Shown piece by piece: positions 12,935-19,771 of a stretch of 48,920 nucleotides of DNA (positions are counted from its first letter, which is position 1; each line of letters begins with the position of its first letter). Source of the stretch: Mycobacterium sp. (GTDB taxonomy: Bacteria; Actinomycetota; Actinomycetes; Mycobacteriales; Mycobacteriaceae); NCBI GenBank assembly GCA_019236925.1, contig JAFAID010000522.1:1-48920 (forward strand). The letters run 5' to 3'. The position numbers and the translations under genes are program-made. A model generated the notes under the pieces. The model ran no database searches. It had not been told where the DNA came from and saw nothing but the letters and a program-made list of their open reading frames with translations.

Positions 12935-13084
12935 ATGGACGCGAGCGAGACGGCCGAAATTCAGCGCATCCGACGCCTTCGTCGAATCGCGGTTATCGCC
13001 GCTATCACCTTGGCCGTCCTGGTCTTGGTTGCGGTCGGCGTCTACCTCATTGCGTTCGTGATCTTGTTGCCAGTGCTCGGGTGA
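12935..13084 (+). CDS. 49-residue single-helix membrane peptide in the sigF locus
   Basis: Short gene starting at ATG 12935 (MDASETAEIQRIRRLRR). It has a charged, basic N-terminus of about 17 residues and then one long hydrophobic helix, IAVIAAITLAVLVLVAVGVY, running to the end at VILLPVLG. The arrangement predicts a membrane anchor with the basic N-terminus inside. It lies between usfX and the ChaB-like gene, on the strand opposite usfX, directly behind a SigF-type promoter with almost no leader. I recognise no family. A longer in-frame reading from 12851 exists but crosses the promoter and lacks support. Confidence 0.5.
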   Translation: MDASETAEIQRIRRLRRIAVIAAITLAVLVLVAVGVYLIAFVILLPVLG

Positions 13085-13129
13085 CCGGGCAGAAGCAACC
13101 GTCGTCAAGCTCGTCATGGTGTAGAGCAG

Positions 13130-13157
13130 ATACCCACTAGCCGCGGCGAATAAAACC
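13130..13157 (-). promoter_or_regulatory. SigF-type promoter driving usfX-sigF
   Basis: Read on the minus strand: GGTTT (13157-13153), 17-bp spacer, GGGTAT (13135-13130). Both elements match the SigF consensus exactly. It faces usfX-sigF and would give a 5' leader of about 270 nt running antisense through the 49-residue membrane gene. Autoregulation of usfX-sigF from a SigF promoter is established in M. tuberculosis. Assigning this site is inference from the motif. Confidence 0.75.
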
Positions 13158-13178
13158 CGCTTGAGTCGGCAAAAGGGT

Positions 13179-13203
13179 GTTTGGGGGCTGTCGGGATGGG
13201 AAT
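13179..13203 (+). promoter_or_regulatory. Weaker SigF-like promoter for the ChaB-like gene
   Basis: GTTT at 13179-13182, 15-bp spacer, GGGAAT at 13198-13203. The -10 differs from GGGTAT at one base. The site precedes the ChaB-like start by 36 bp and sits back to back with the minus-strand SigF promoter 22 bp away, so this small gap may be a divergent SigF control region. Confidence 0.4.
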
Positions 13204-13238
13204 TGCTCCAAGCGTGAAAGCGCGCTAAGGAGGTTGAG

Positions 13239-13496
13239 ATGCCCCGGTCGTCAATCAAGGATGAGAAGCTCTACCGGGAATTGCGCAAGCAAGGTGACTC
13301 CAAGGAAAAGGCCGCCCGGATCTCCAATGCCGCTGCGGCTCGCGGCCGCTCCAGTGTGGGCAAGTCGGGTGGCAAGTCCGGCTCGTATGAAGACTGGACT
13401 GTTCCGGAACTCAAGAGGCGAGCCAAAGAGCTTGGCATGTCGGGATATTCCAGCTTGACTAAAGACAAGCTGGTCAAAGAGCTGCGTAACCACTAA
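13239..13496 (+). CDS. ChaB-like DUF7218 family protein with SAP/Rho-N-like tail
   Basis: Protein of 85 residues. The N-terminal half, [21 protein letters not shown], is the DUF7218 (ChaB-like) signature. The C-terminal half, starting [18 protein letters not shown] and ending [11 protein letters not shown], has the two-helix pattern of SAP/Rho-N nucleic-acid-binding modules, so binding to DNA or RNA is possible. The start follows an ideal AAGGAGG site. In M. smegmatis a ChaB-like gene lies upstream of and is co-transcribed with rsbW-sigF. Here it faces away from them, from a SigF-like promoter. Confidence 0.88.
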   Translation: MPRSSIKDEKLYRELRKQGDSKEKAARISNAAAARGRSSVGKSGGKSGSYEDWTVPELKRRAKELGMSGYSSLTKDKLVKELRNH

Positions 13497-13511
13497 GCGG
13501 CTTGGCGCCGC
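13497..13511. terminator. Candidate hairpin between convergent genes
   Basis: GCGGC-TTGGC-GCCGC begins directly after the ChaB-like stop and just before the 3' end of usfY. It is a 5-bp GC stem without a U-tract, so at best a weak bidirectional terminator. Confidence 0.3.
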
Positions 13512-13517
13512 GGCTCG

Positions 13518-13829
13518 TCAGCTTGCGGGCCGTTGGCGCGGAACCTCGGGATGTGCGTCGTACCAGCGGTCTTCGACTCTGCGCACGCGCCGGTGCTCGA
13601 ACGCCAGCCATACCAGACCAAACGTCATCGTCGCGACCGCGACGACACCTGTGGTCATGCCCTGGCTTTGGTGCCCGGTCCCGAACGCCGCCAGACAACC
13701 CACAACGGCGATCACGCCCGCCACGACTAGTAGATAGCCGGGCCAACGCAACACATCGATCATTGACTCGCCCGCGTGTGACCGTGTCGTGCGCACATGG
13801 TCGACGGGGTCACGATAGGTGTCACCCAT
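13518..13829 (-). CDS. usfY: UsfY membrane protein
   Basis: Small membrane protein of 103 residues. The N-terminus MGDTYRDPVDHVRTTRSHAG matches the start I recall for M. tuberculosis UsfY (Rv3288c). Two hydrophobic segments follow at about 28-50 (WPGYLLVVAGVIAVVGCLAAF) and 57-78, then a basic tail. The function is unknown. usfY homologues in mycobacteria are reported as part of the SigF regulon. It is separated by 99 bp from the upstream membrane gene. The best -10-like sequence ahead of it (AGGTAC) is a poor SigF match. Confidence 0.88.
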   Translation of the reverse strand: MGDTYRDPVDHVRTTRSHAGESMIDVLRWPGYLLVVAGVIAVVGCLAAFGTGHQSQGMTTGVVAVATMTFGLVWLAFEHRRVRRVEDRWYDAHPEVPRQRPAS

Positions 13830-13928
13830 GACTGAACCTTTCTCCGGTCCCCTCTCCCAGCCCGTTAGGCCGTACCTACCACGGTAGAACGCCCAAAGAC
13901 CGTGCGGTAGTAATTACCGGCAGTCCGC

Positions 13929-14315
13929 TCAACCAGGCAGAACGGGTCCGGCGATCGGCGGGACGCCCATGGTGAGCGTCACCAGCATCAGCATCATCAG
14001 AAACCACCCGGCACCCTGCCACCCCCACCAGGTGCCGCAGTCGCGCCAGACGCGGTACGTACGCAGAAACGCCCGGCATCCGGCGGCCAGCAGGATGACC
14101 GGTGCGCCGAACGCCAGGATTGTCAGCTGGGGCGCACCGCACGCGACGGTGTCGACGGACATCGCGCCCCTACAGGTGCTGGCCCACAGTGCGGCCACGA
14201 CAAAGAACGCCAGTCCGGCAATCGCGGCAAGAACCGCGAACCGGATGGCGGCTTTCACCTCTTTGTCCTCATGCCCGAGGCGGTCTCCGTCGGACCAGTG
14301 ACGTTGTGTCTGCAT
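13929..14315 (-). CDS. Conserved membrane protein (Rv3289c-like)
   Basis: Protein of 128 residues with a charged N-terminus (MQTQRHWSDGDRLGHEDKEV) and three hydrophobic stretches at about 22-46, 62-82 and 101-122. The loops contain two Cys (CRG and ACGAP) that could pair outside the membrane. It lies upstream of usfY on the same strand, and position and length match M. tuberculosis Rv3289c. No domain of known function is recognised. Confidence 0.78.
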   Translation of the reverse strand: MQTQRHWSDGDRLGHEDKEVKAAIRFAVLAAIAGLAFFVVAALWASTCRGAMSVDTVACGAPQLTILAFGAPVILLAAGCRAFLRTYRVWRDCGTWWGWQGAGWFLMMLMLVTLTMGVPPIAGPVLPG

Positions 14316-14398
14316 CCTGCACCGCTATCCTGTGTCGCTGATAGAGCGTCACCAATTATCGCTCGCCGTCACACGCGCCACACCCGTATACCTCAGAA

Positions 14399-15727
14399 TC
14401 AGCGATCGGTAAACACATTCCGGAGCGCCGCGATCGCCTCGTCGATCTCGGCAACCGCGACGGTCAGCGCCGGCCGGAAACGCACGCTGACTTCACCGCT
14501 GGGTAGCACAATCACCCCGCGTTGCCACAACCGGCGGAGCAACTCGTCGCGTTCGGCGGTGGTGGGCAAGCTGAACGCGCACATCAAGCCCCGGCCGCGG
14601 ACGTCGAACACGAATGCCGGGAAATCGTCGGCAAGTTCGTCGAGGCGGGCCCGCAGATACCGGCCCATAACGGTGGCATTCTCGAACAGGTCGTCCGCGT
14701 CAATGACCTCCAAGATGCGCCGGGCGCGGACCATATCGGTGAGGTTGCCGCCCCAGGTCGAGTTGAGCCGGGAAGCCACCGCGAACACGTTGTCGGCGAT
14801 TTCGTCGACTCGCCGTCCGGCCATCACCCCGCACACTTGCGTCTTCTTACCGAACGCGACCACGTCGGGTTCAACGCCCAATTGCTGGTAGGCCCAAGCG
14901 GTTCCGGTCAGGCCGCAGCCTGTCTGCACCTCGTCGAAGATCATCAGCGCGTCGTATTCGTCACACAGCGCCCGCATTGCGGCGAAGAACTCAGACCGAA
15001 AGTGCCGGTCGCCACCCTCACCCTGGATCGGTTCGGCGACAAAGCAGGCGATGTCATGCGGGTAGGCCTCGAAAGCTGCCCGGGCCTGGCGCAGCGATTC
15101 GGCTTCCAACGCGTCGACCTCGACGCCGGGACGAAGGTAAGGCGCGTCGATGCGCGGCCAGTCGAACTTGGGAAAGCGAGCAACCGTGACCGGGTTGGTG
15201 TTGGTCAGCGACAGCGTGTAGCCGCCACGGCCGTGAAACGCCCCACGCAAGTGCAACACTCGGGTGCCGAGCTCCGGGTCGATGCCGCGTGCCTCGTTGT
15301 GCCGGCTCTTCCAGTCGAAGGCCACCTTCAGCGCGTTCTCCACCGCCAGCGCACCACCGTCGACGAAGAAGAGATGCGGCAGCACCGGATCGCCCAGCAC
15401 ACGGGTGAAGGTTTCGACAAAGCGCGCCATCGGCACCGAGTACACGTCGGAGTTGCTCGGTTTGTTGATCGCGGCGTCAGTGAGCTCGGCACGGAACTCG
15501 TCGTCGTAGGCCAATGCCGGATGGTTCATGCCCAGCGCCGACGAAGCGAAGAACGTGAACATGTCCAGATAGCGCCGGCCGTCGCGGGCGTCGACCAGAT
15601 ACGAGCCGGCCGACCGATCCAGGTCGAGCACGAAATCCAGGCCGTCTATGAGAATGCTGTGCGCCAGCACCTCGTGGACCCGGTCAGGTTCGAGTTGCCG
15701 ATCGGCGGGTGCCAGTACGCCAGTCAT
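14399..15727 (-). CDS. lat: L-lysine epsilon-aminotransferase Lat
   Basis: Class III PLP aminotransferase of 442 residues that transfers the epsilon-amino group of lysine to 2-oxoglutarate, giving alpha-aminoadipate-6-semialdehyde, which cyclises to piperideine-6-carboxylate. Motifs are GGALAVENALK, the cofactor segment IFDEVQTGCGLTG, and AFGKKTQVCG, which holds the Schiff-base lysine (K294 or K295). FRPALTVAVAEID closes the C-terminal domain. The start is ATG 15727 (MTGVLAP). lrpA lies 53 bp upstream on the same strand and is its likely regulator. M. tuberculosis lat is strongly induced in persistence and starvation. Confidence 0.96.
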   Translation of the reverse strand: MTGVLAPADRQLEPDRVHEVLAHSILIDGLDFVLDLDRSAGSYLVDARDGRRYLDMFTFFASSALGMNHPALAYDDEFRAELTDAAINKPSNSDVYSVPMARFVETFTRVLGDPVLPHLFFVDGGALAVENALKVAFDWKSRHNEARGIDPELGTRVLHLRGAFHGRGGYTLSLTNTNPVTVARFPKFDWPRIDAPYLRPGVEVDALEAESLRQARAAFEAYPHDIACFVAEPIQGEGGDRHFRSEFFAAMRALCDEYDALMIFDEVQTGCGLTGTAWAYQQLGVEPDVVAFGKKTQVCGVMAGRRVDEIADNVFAVASRLNSTWGGNLTDMVRARRILEVIDADDLFENATVMGRYLRARLDELADDFPAFVFDVRGRGLMCAFSLPTTAERDELLRRLWQRGVIVLPSGEVSVRFRPALTVAVAEIDEAIAALRNVFTDR

Positions 15728-15733
15728 GACATG

Positions 15734-15788
15734 TACGGTATCAGGAATTTTTACGGTATCTTGACTCTAGACAGTATTTATTACGGTA
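15734..15788. promoter_or_regulatory. Three TACGGTA repeats, candidate LrpA/lat operator
   Basis: TACGGTA occurs at 15734-15740, 15752-15758 and 15782-15788 in a markedly AT-rich stretch between the lat start and the lrpA stop. Spacing start-to-start is 18 and 30 bp. Lrp-family proteins bind arrays of such short sites and wrap DNA. The position immediately upstream of lat makes this the obvious candidate for regulation by the adjacent LrpA. Confidence 0.45.
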
Positions 15789-16233
15789 CAAATTGTCGAT
15801 CATCGTAAAATGTCTGTAAAATGATCGTGCTGCGGGTCCGGACGTTGGCGGCTGTCCGGATGTGTTGCAACAGCTCTTCCAGCGCACGTGGGGACTCGAC
15901 GCGCACCAACAAGATGTAGCTTTCCTCACCGGCCACCGAGTGACACGACTCGATCGCCTCGATGTGTTGCAGGCGTGCAGGCGCATCATCGGGTTGAGAG
16001 GGATCGAGAGGAGTGATGGCCACGAACGCCGACAACAGATGTCCCACCGCTTCCGGATCGATCCGCGCCGAGTATCCGGTCACCACACCGCGAGACTCCA
16101 GCCTGCGTACCCGCGACTGGACCGCCGAGACCGACAGTCCAGCGCTCGCCGCCAGTTCCGACAATGTCGCGCGGCCGTCGGCGACCAGCGAGCGCACCAA
16201 GATCCGGTCGATGTCGTCGAGCGTCTCTGCCAT
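15781..16233 (-). CDS. lrpA: Lrp/AsnC family regulator LrpA
   Basis: Feast/famine regulator of 150 residues. The N-terminal helix-turn-helix lies at about 5-60 (DDIDRILVRSLVADGRATL, then LSVSAVQSRVRRLESRGVV). The C-terminal alpha/beta RAM ligand domain lies at about 70-145, with CHSVAGEESYILLVRVES. M. tuberculosis Rv3291c forms octamers and responds to amino acids. The ATG at 16233 overlaps the divergent DUF1338 ATG in one CATG tetramer. The open frame extends upstream, but that part is antisense to the DUF1338 gene. It probably senses lysine or a related amino acid and controls lat, and perhaps the divergent genes. Confidence 0.94.
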   Translation of the reverse strand: MAETLDDIDRILVRSLVADGRATLSELAASAGLSVSAVQSRVRRLESRGVVTGYSARIDPEAVGHLLSAFVAITPLDPSQPDDAPARLQHIEAIESCHSVAGEESYILLVRVESPRALEELLQHIRTAANVRTRSTIILQTFYDDRQFVP

Positions 16234-17488
16234 GGCCGGAGAGTATCTGCCGACGTGGCGGTTGCGGGAGCGCTTCGCCGCCGGGCTGTCGGCAATGTAC
16301 GGCAGCGAGGTGCCCGCGTACACCACGCTGGTCGAGGTGAGCACCGAGGTCAACCGCGATTACGCCACGCGGCATCCGGGCGCTGACCGGCTGGGCTCGC
16401 TGTCCCGGGTGACCGCCGAGCGGCACGGCGCGATCCGGGTCGGCACGCCAGACGAGCTGGCCGCTGTCGCCGACTTGTTTTCGGCGTTCGGCATGGTCCC
16501 GGTCGGCTACTACGACCTGCGCGACGCCGTTTCACCCGTTCCGGTGGTCTCCACCGCATTTCGGCCTGTCGACGCGCAAGAGTTGGCGCGCAACCCGTTT
16601 CGGGTGTTCACGTCGATGCTGGCGCTTGAGGATCCCCGTTTCTTTGACACTGGCCTGCGCGCTCGTGTGCGGACTTTTTTGGGACGCCGCCAACTGTTCG
16701 ATCCGGCGCTGATCGCCAGGGCCCGGGTGATCGCGGCCGAGGGCGGCTGCGACGCCGACGAGGCCGACGACTTTGTCGCGCAGGCGGTAGCGGCGTTCGC
16801 GCTGTCGCACCAACCGATCGAGAAGTCCTGGTATGACGAGTTATCGCGGGTATCGGCGGTGGCCGCCGACATCGCCGGAGTCACGTCCACCCATATCAAC
16901 CACCTCACGCCGCGAGTGCTCGACATCGACGAGCTGTACCGGCGGATGACCGCGCGCGGCGTCACGATGATCGACGCCATCCAGGGGCCGCCCCGCTGGG
17001 ACGGACCCGCGGTGCTGTTGCGCCAGACGTCGTTTCGCGCGCTTGCCGAACCACGCCGGTTTCACGGCGACGACGGGACGGTCATCGAGGGGTCGCTGCG
17101 GGTCCGCTTCGGCGAGGTCGAGGCACGCGGCGTGGCACTGACACCCAAAGGCCGCGAGCGTTACGACGCAGCGATGGCTCGACTTTCTGACAACGACAAC
17201 CCCGCCCAGGTTTGGGGGCATTACTTTCCGGCGACCGACGACGAAATGGCCGCCCAGGGGCTGGCCTACTACCGCGGCGGCGATTCATCCAAACCGATTG
17301 TCTACGAAGACTTTCTGCCCTCTTCAGCGGCCGGAATCTTTCGGTCGAATCTAGACCGCGACTCCGAGACCACCGACGTCGTCGACGACTCGGGCTACAG
17401 CGTGGACTGGATGGCGGGAGCGATCGGCCGCCACATCCACGACCCTTACCTGCTCTACGAATCGCTTTGCAAGGAGGAACTCGCGTGA
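16232..17488 (+). CDS. DUF1338/HglS-type 2-oxoadipate dioxygenase/decarboxylase (Rv3292-like)
   Basis: Protein of 418 residues of the DUF1338 (YdcJ/HglS) family. In Pseudomonas putida, HglS is an Fe(II) enzyme turning 2-oxoadipate, O2 and water into D-2-hydroxyglutarate and CO2. The metal and substrate residues I know for HglS (His70, Arg74, His226, Glu294) have clear counterparts: His65 and Arg69 in RHGAIR, His221/His224 in STHINHLTPR, and Glu295 in RFGEVEARG. It diverges from lrpA with overlapping start codons and overlaps pcd by 4 bp (GTGA). With lat and pcd it would complete lysine breakdown, needing only a 2-aminoadipate aminotransferase from elsewhere. Activity in mycobacteria is inferred. 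Confidence 0.85.
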   Translation: MAGEYLPTWRLRERFAAGLSAMYGSEVPAYTTLVEVSTEVNRDYATRHPGADRLGSLSRVTAERHGAIRVGTPDELAAVADLFSAFGMVPVGYYDLRDAVSPVPVVSTAFRPVDAQELARNPFRVFTSMLALEDPRFFDTGLRARVRTFLGRRQLFDPALIARARVIAAEGGCDADEADDFVAQAVAAFALSHQPIEKSWYDELSRVSAVAADIAGVTSTHINHLTPRVLDIDELYRRMTARGVTMIDAIQGPPRWDGPAVLLRQTSFRALAEPRRFHGDDGTVIEGSLRVRFGEVEARGVALTPKGRERYDAAMARLSDNDNPAQVWGHYFPATDDEMAAQGLAYYRGGDSSKPIVYEDFLPSSAAGIFRSNLDRDSETTDVVDDSGYSVDWMAGAIGRHIHDPYLLYESLCKEELA

Positions 17489-19011
17489 GCGCGCACCTGC
17501 CCACCGTTGACGAGTTGCGCACCCGCGCCCGCTGCGCGCTGGACGCAGTCGGCTGCGGCGTCGCGCTCGGGGCGCCGGGCGAGCACGGCCTGCCGGCCAG
17601 TACGCCGGTCACCGGCGACGTCCTGTTCACCGTCGAGCAGGCCACGCCGCAACAGGTCGAGCGGGCCATTGCTCATGCTGCGCAAGCATTTTCGACTTGG
17701 CGGGCCACACCCGCTCCGGTGCGCGGCACACTGGTGGGCAGACTGGGCGAGCTACTCGCCCTGCACAAGCACGACCTCGCCACCTTGGTGACGATCGAGG
17801 CGGGCAAGATCGCCTCCGAGGCGCTGGGCGAAGTGCAGGAGATGATCGACGTCGGCCAGTTCGCCGTCGGCCTGTCGCGTCAGCTCTACGGTCGCACGAT
17901 CGCCTCCGAGCGGCCGGGGCATCGGCTGATGGAGACCTGGCATCCGCTCGGCGTGGTCGGCGTGATCACCGCGTTCAACTTCCCGGTCGCGGTCTGGGCA
18001 TGGAATACCGCGGTGGCGCTGGTGTGCGGTGACACCGTGGTGTGGAAACCGTCCGAGCTGACGCCGCTCACGGCGCTGGCCTGCCAGGCGCTAATTGAGC
18101 GGGCCGCCAGTGACGTTGGGGTGTCAGCTCGTGTTTGCGCCCTGATCATCGGCGGCCGTGAGGTCGGCGAGCAGCTCATCGATGACGCGCGGGTCGCGCT
18201 GGTGTCCGCGACCGGCTCGGTGCGCATGGGCCAGCAGGTCGGGCCCCGGGTCGCGCGGCGGTTCGGCCGGTCGCTGCTGGAACTGGGCGGCAACAACGCC
18301 GCCGTCGTCACGCCATCAGCCGACTTGGGTCTGGCGGTGCGCGCCGTCGTGTTCGCCGCCGCCGGCACCGCCGGTCAACGGTGCACCACGCTGCGCCGGC
18401 TGATCGTGCACCGAGCGGTGGCCGACGATGTCGCGGGGCGCATCGCCGCCGCCTATCGCCAGCTGCCGATCGGTGATCCGTCGACCGAGGGCACACTGGT
18501 CGGCCCGCTCATTCACGAGACCGCCTACCGCGACATGGTGGGCGCGCTGGAACAGGCGCGTGCCGACGGCGGCGATGTGGTCGGCGGCGAACGCCACGAT
18601 ATGGGCCACCCAAGCGCCTACTACGTCGCGCCGGCGGTGGTGCGGATGCCGTCGCAGACCGACATCGTGCACACCGAGACGTTCGCGCCGATCCTCTACG
18701 TATTGGTCTACGACGACATCGACGATGCGATCGCGCTGAACAACGCTGTACCCCAGGGTCTTTCGTCGGCGATCTTCACCACGGACATCCGGGAGGCGGA
18801 ACGCTTCATCGACGGCTCCGATTGCGGCATCGCCAACGTCAACATCGGCACGTCGGGCGCGGAGATCGGTGGCGCGTTCGGTGGCGAGAAGCAGACCGGC
18901 GGCGGCCGGGAGTCCGGGTCGGACGCTTGGAAGGCCTACATGCGCCGTGCCACCAACACCGTCAACTACTCCAACGACTTGCCGCTGGCCCAAGGCGTGC
19001 ACTTCGGCTGA
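17485..19011 (+). CDS. pcd: Piperideine-6-carboxylate dehydrogenase Pcd (aldehyde dehydrogenase)
   Basis: NAD(P)-dependent aldehyde dehydrogenase of 508 residues that oxidises alpha-aminoadipate semialdehyde (from piperideine-6-carboxylate) to L-2-aminoadipate. The oxyanion Asn lies in ITAFNFPVAVW, the cofactor segment is VVWKPSELTP, and the general base is Glu267 in LLELGGNNAAV. The nucleophile is Cys300 in AGTAGQRCTT. The GTG at 17485 follows AAGGAGG and overlaps the preceding stop. The longer open frame to 17212 is only the shadow of the upstream gene. The pairing with lat is the established route in actinobacteria. Confidence 0.94.
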   Translation: MSAHLPTVDELRTRARCALDAVGCGVALGAPGEHGLPASTPVTGDVLFTVEQATPQQVERAIAHAAQAFSTWRATPAPVRGTLVGRLGELLALHKHDLATLVTIEAGKIASEALGEVQEMIDVGQFAVGLSRQLYGRTIASERPGHRLMETWHPLGVVGVITAFNFPVAVWAWNTAVALVCGDTVVWKPSELTPLTALACQALIERAASDVGVSARVCALIIGGREVGEQLIDDARVALVSATGSVRMGQQVGPRVARRFGRSLLELGGNNAAVVTPSADLGLAVRAVVFAAAGTAGQRCTTLRRLIVHRAVADDVAGRIAAAYRQLPIGDPSTEGTLVGPLIHETAYRDMVGALEQARADGGDVVGGERHDMGHPSAYYVAPAVVRMPSQTDIVHTETFAPILYVLVYDDIDDAIALNNAVPQGLSSAIFTTDIREAERFIDGSDCGIANVNIGTSGAEIGGAFGGEKQTGGGRESGSDAWKAYMRRATNTVNYSNDLPLAQGVHFG

Positions 19012-19022
19012 GATGCGTCGCG

Positions 19023-19520
19023 TCAGTCGTCGTGGCTTTCCGTCGGCGCGGCGCGGCGGCCACTGACGCGAACCAAGAAGATGGCCACGGCGATGCCGAT
19101 CACCAGCAGCCCCAGCGCGCCCAACTCGAGCAGCAGGCGGTTGAGATCCTTGTCCGACTGCACCTGCTCGGTTGCCGCGGTCACGATCAGGATCCGTCGC
19201 ACGCAGGCAATCAAGCCGATGAACAGGAAGGGCTCGGCCGCGATTTCGTGATAGAGCAGGACCGCGCGGAGCGTAGCGGCAATCTCCGCGATGATCAGGA
19301 CCATCAAGACACGGTCGAGGACCAGGACTCCACCCTGCAGCGTGTTGACCTGGTGGGTCGCGGCTTGCAAGAGAGCTTGTCCGCCGCCGACCACCACCAG
19401 GACCGCAGCCGCCACCAGGAGCAGAAAGGCGATCGCGTAAACGAGGGTCTCGAAACTGTCGACCAGCGCGCCGACCCGGTGGCTCATCCTGGGGCGGGCG
19501 GTGTCGCTTTCGGCATCCAT
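19023..19520 (-). CDS. PsiE-family phosphate-starvation-inducible membrane protein
   Basis: Protein of 165 residues with four predicted helices at about 24-46 (FETLVYAIAFLLLVAAAVLV), 66-90, 96-114 and 128-151. The pattern LDRVLMVLIIAEIAATLRAVL and EPFLFIGLIACVRRILI is that of the PsiE family (PF06146), whose biochemical role is unknown. The start is ATG 19520. It converges on pcd with 11 bp between stops and diverges from tetR. M. tuberculosis has an unrelated hypothetical (Rv3294c) at this place. Confidence 0.82.
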   Translation of the reverse strand: MDAESDTARPRMSHRVGALVDSFETLVYAIAFLLLVAAAVLVVVGGGQALLQAATHQVNTLQGGVLVLDRVLMVLIIAEIAATLRAVLLYHEIAAEPFLFIGLIACVRRILIVTAATEQVQSDKDLNRLLLELGALGLLVIGIAVAIFLVRVSGRRAAPTESHDD

Positions 19521-19609
19521 CGCTCAGCGATTCTATTGCGTTTGGCGGGTGGGCCAGCTGGGCGTTGCCCGACGAACGGCCTGAGAAAACACTTGGGATC
19601 GCCCGCTAA

Positions 19610-19626
19610 TTCGCTCAGCTAGCGAA
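19610..19626. promoter_or_regulatory. 17-bp palindrome between psiE-like gene and tetR
   Basis: TTCGCT-CAGCT-AGCGAA is a perfect inverted repeat with 6-bp arms in the 251-bp divergent gap, 90 bp from the psiE-like start and 146 bp from tetR. Size and symmetry suit a TetR-family operator, so autoregulation and control of the psiE-like gene are plausible. A TACGAT -10-like sequence at 19759-19764 lies just before the tetR ATG, suggesting a leaderless tetR transcript. Confidence 0.45.
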
Positions 19627-19771
19627 CGTGCTGGCAGGACGGCGGTGGCGGCTTCGCGACGCGGACCGTCCCAGGGCCGGTTATTGACGGAAGCGTCGGC
19701 AATGACAGGTTTGCAGCGCCTTCCTGAGCGTTGACGGCCTGCGCAAAGGATCGACAAGTACGATCTGCTCT

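Noticed and set aside
13830..13928. SigF promoter upstream of usfY
   Set aside because: The best candidate (GTCTTT-like -35 with AGGTAC) matches the consensus too poorly to report as a feature, although usfY is expected to be SigF-dependent.
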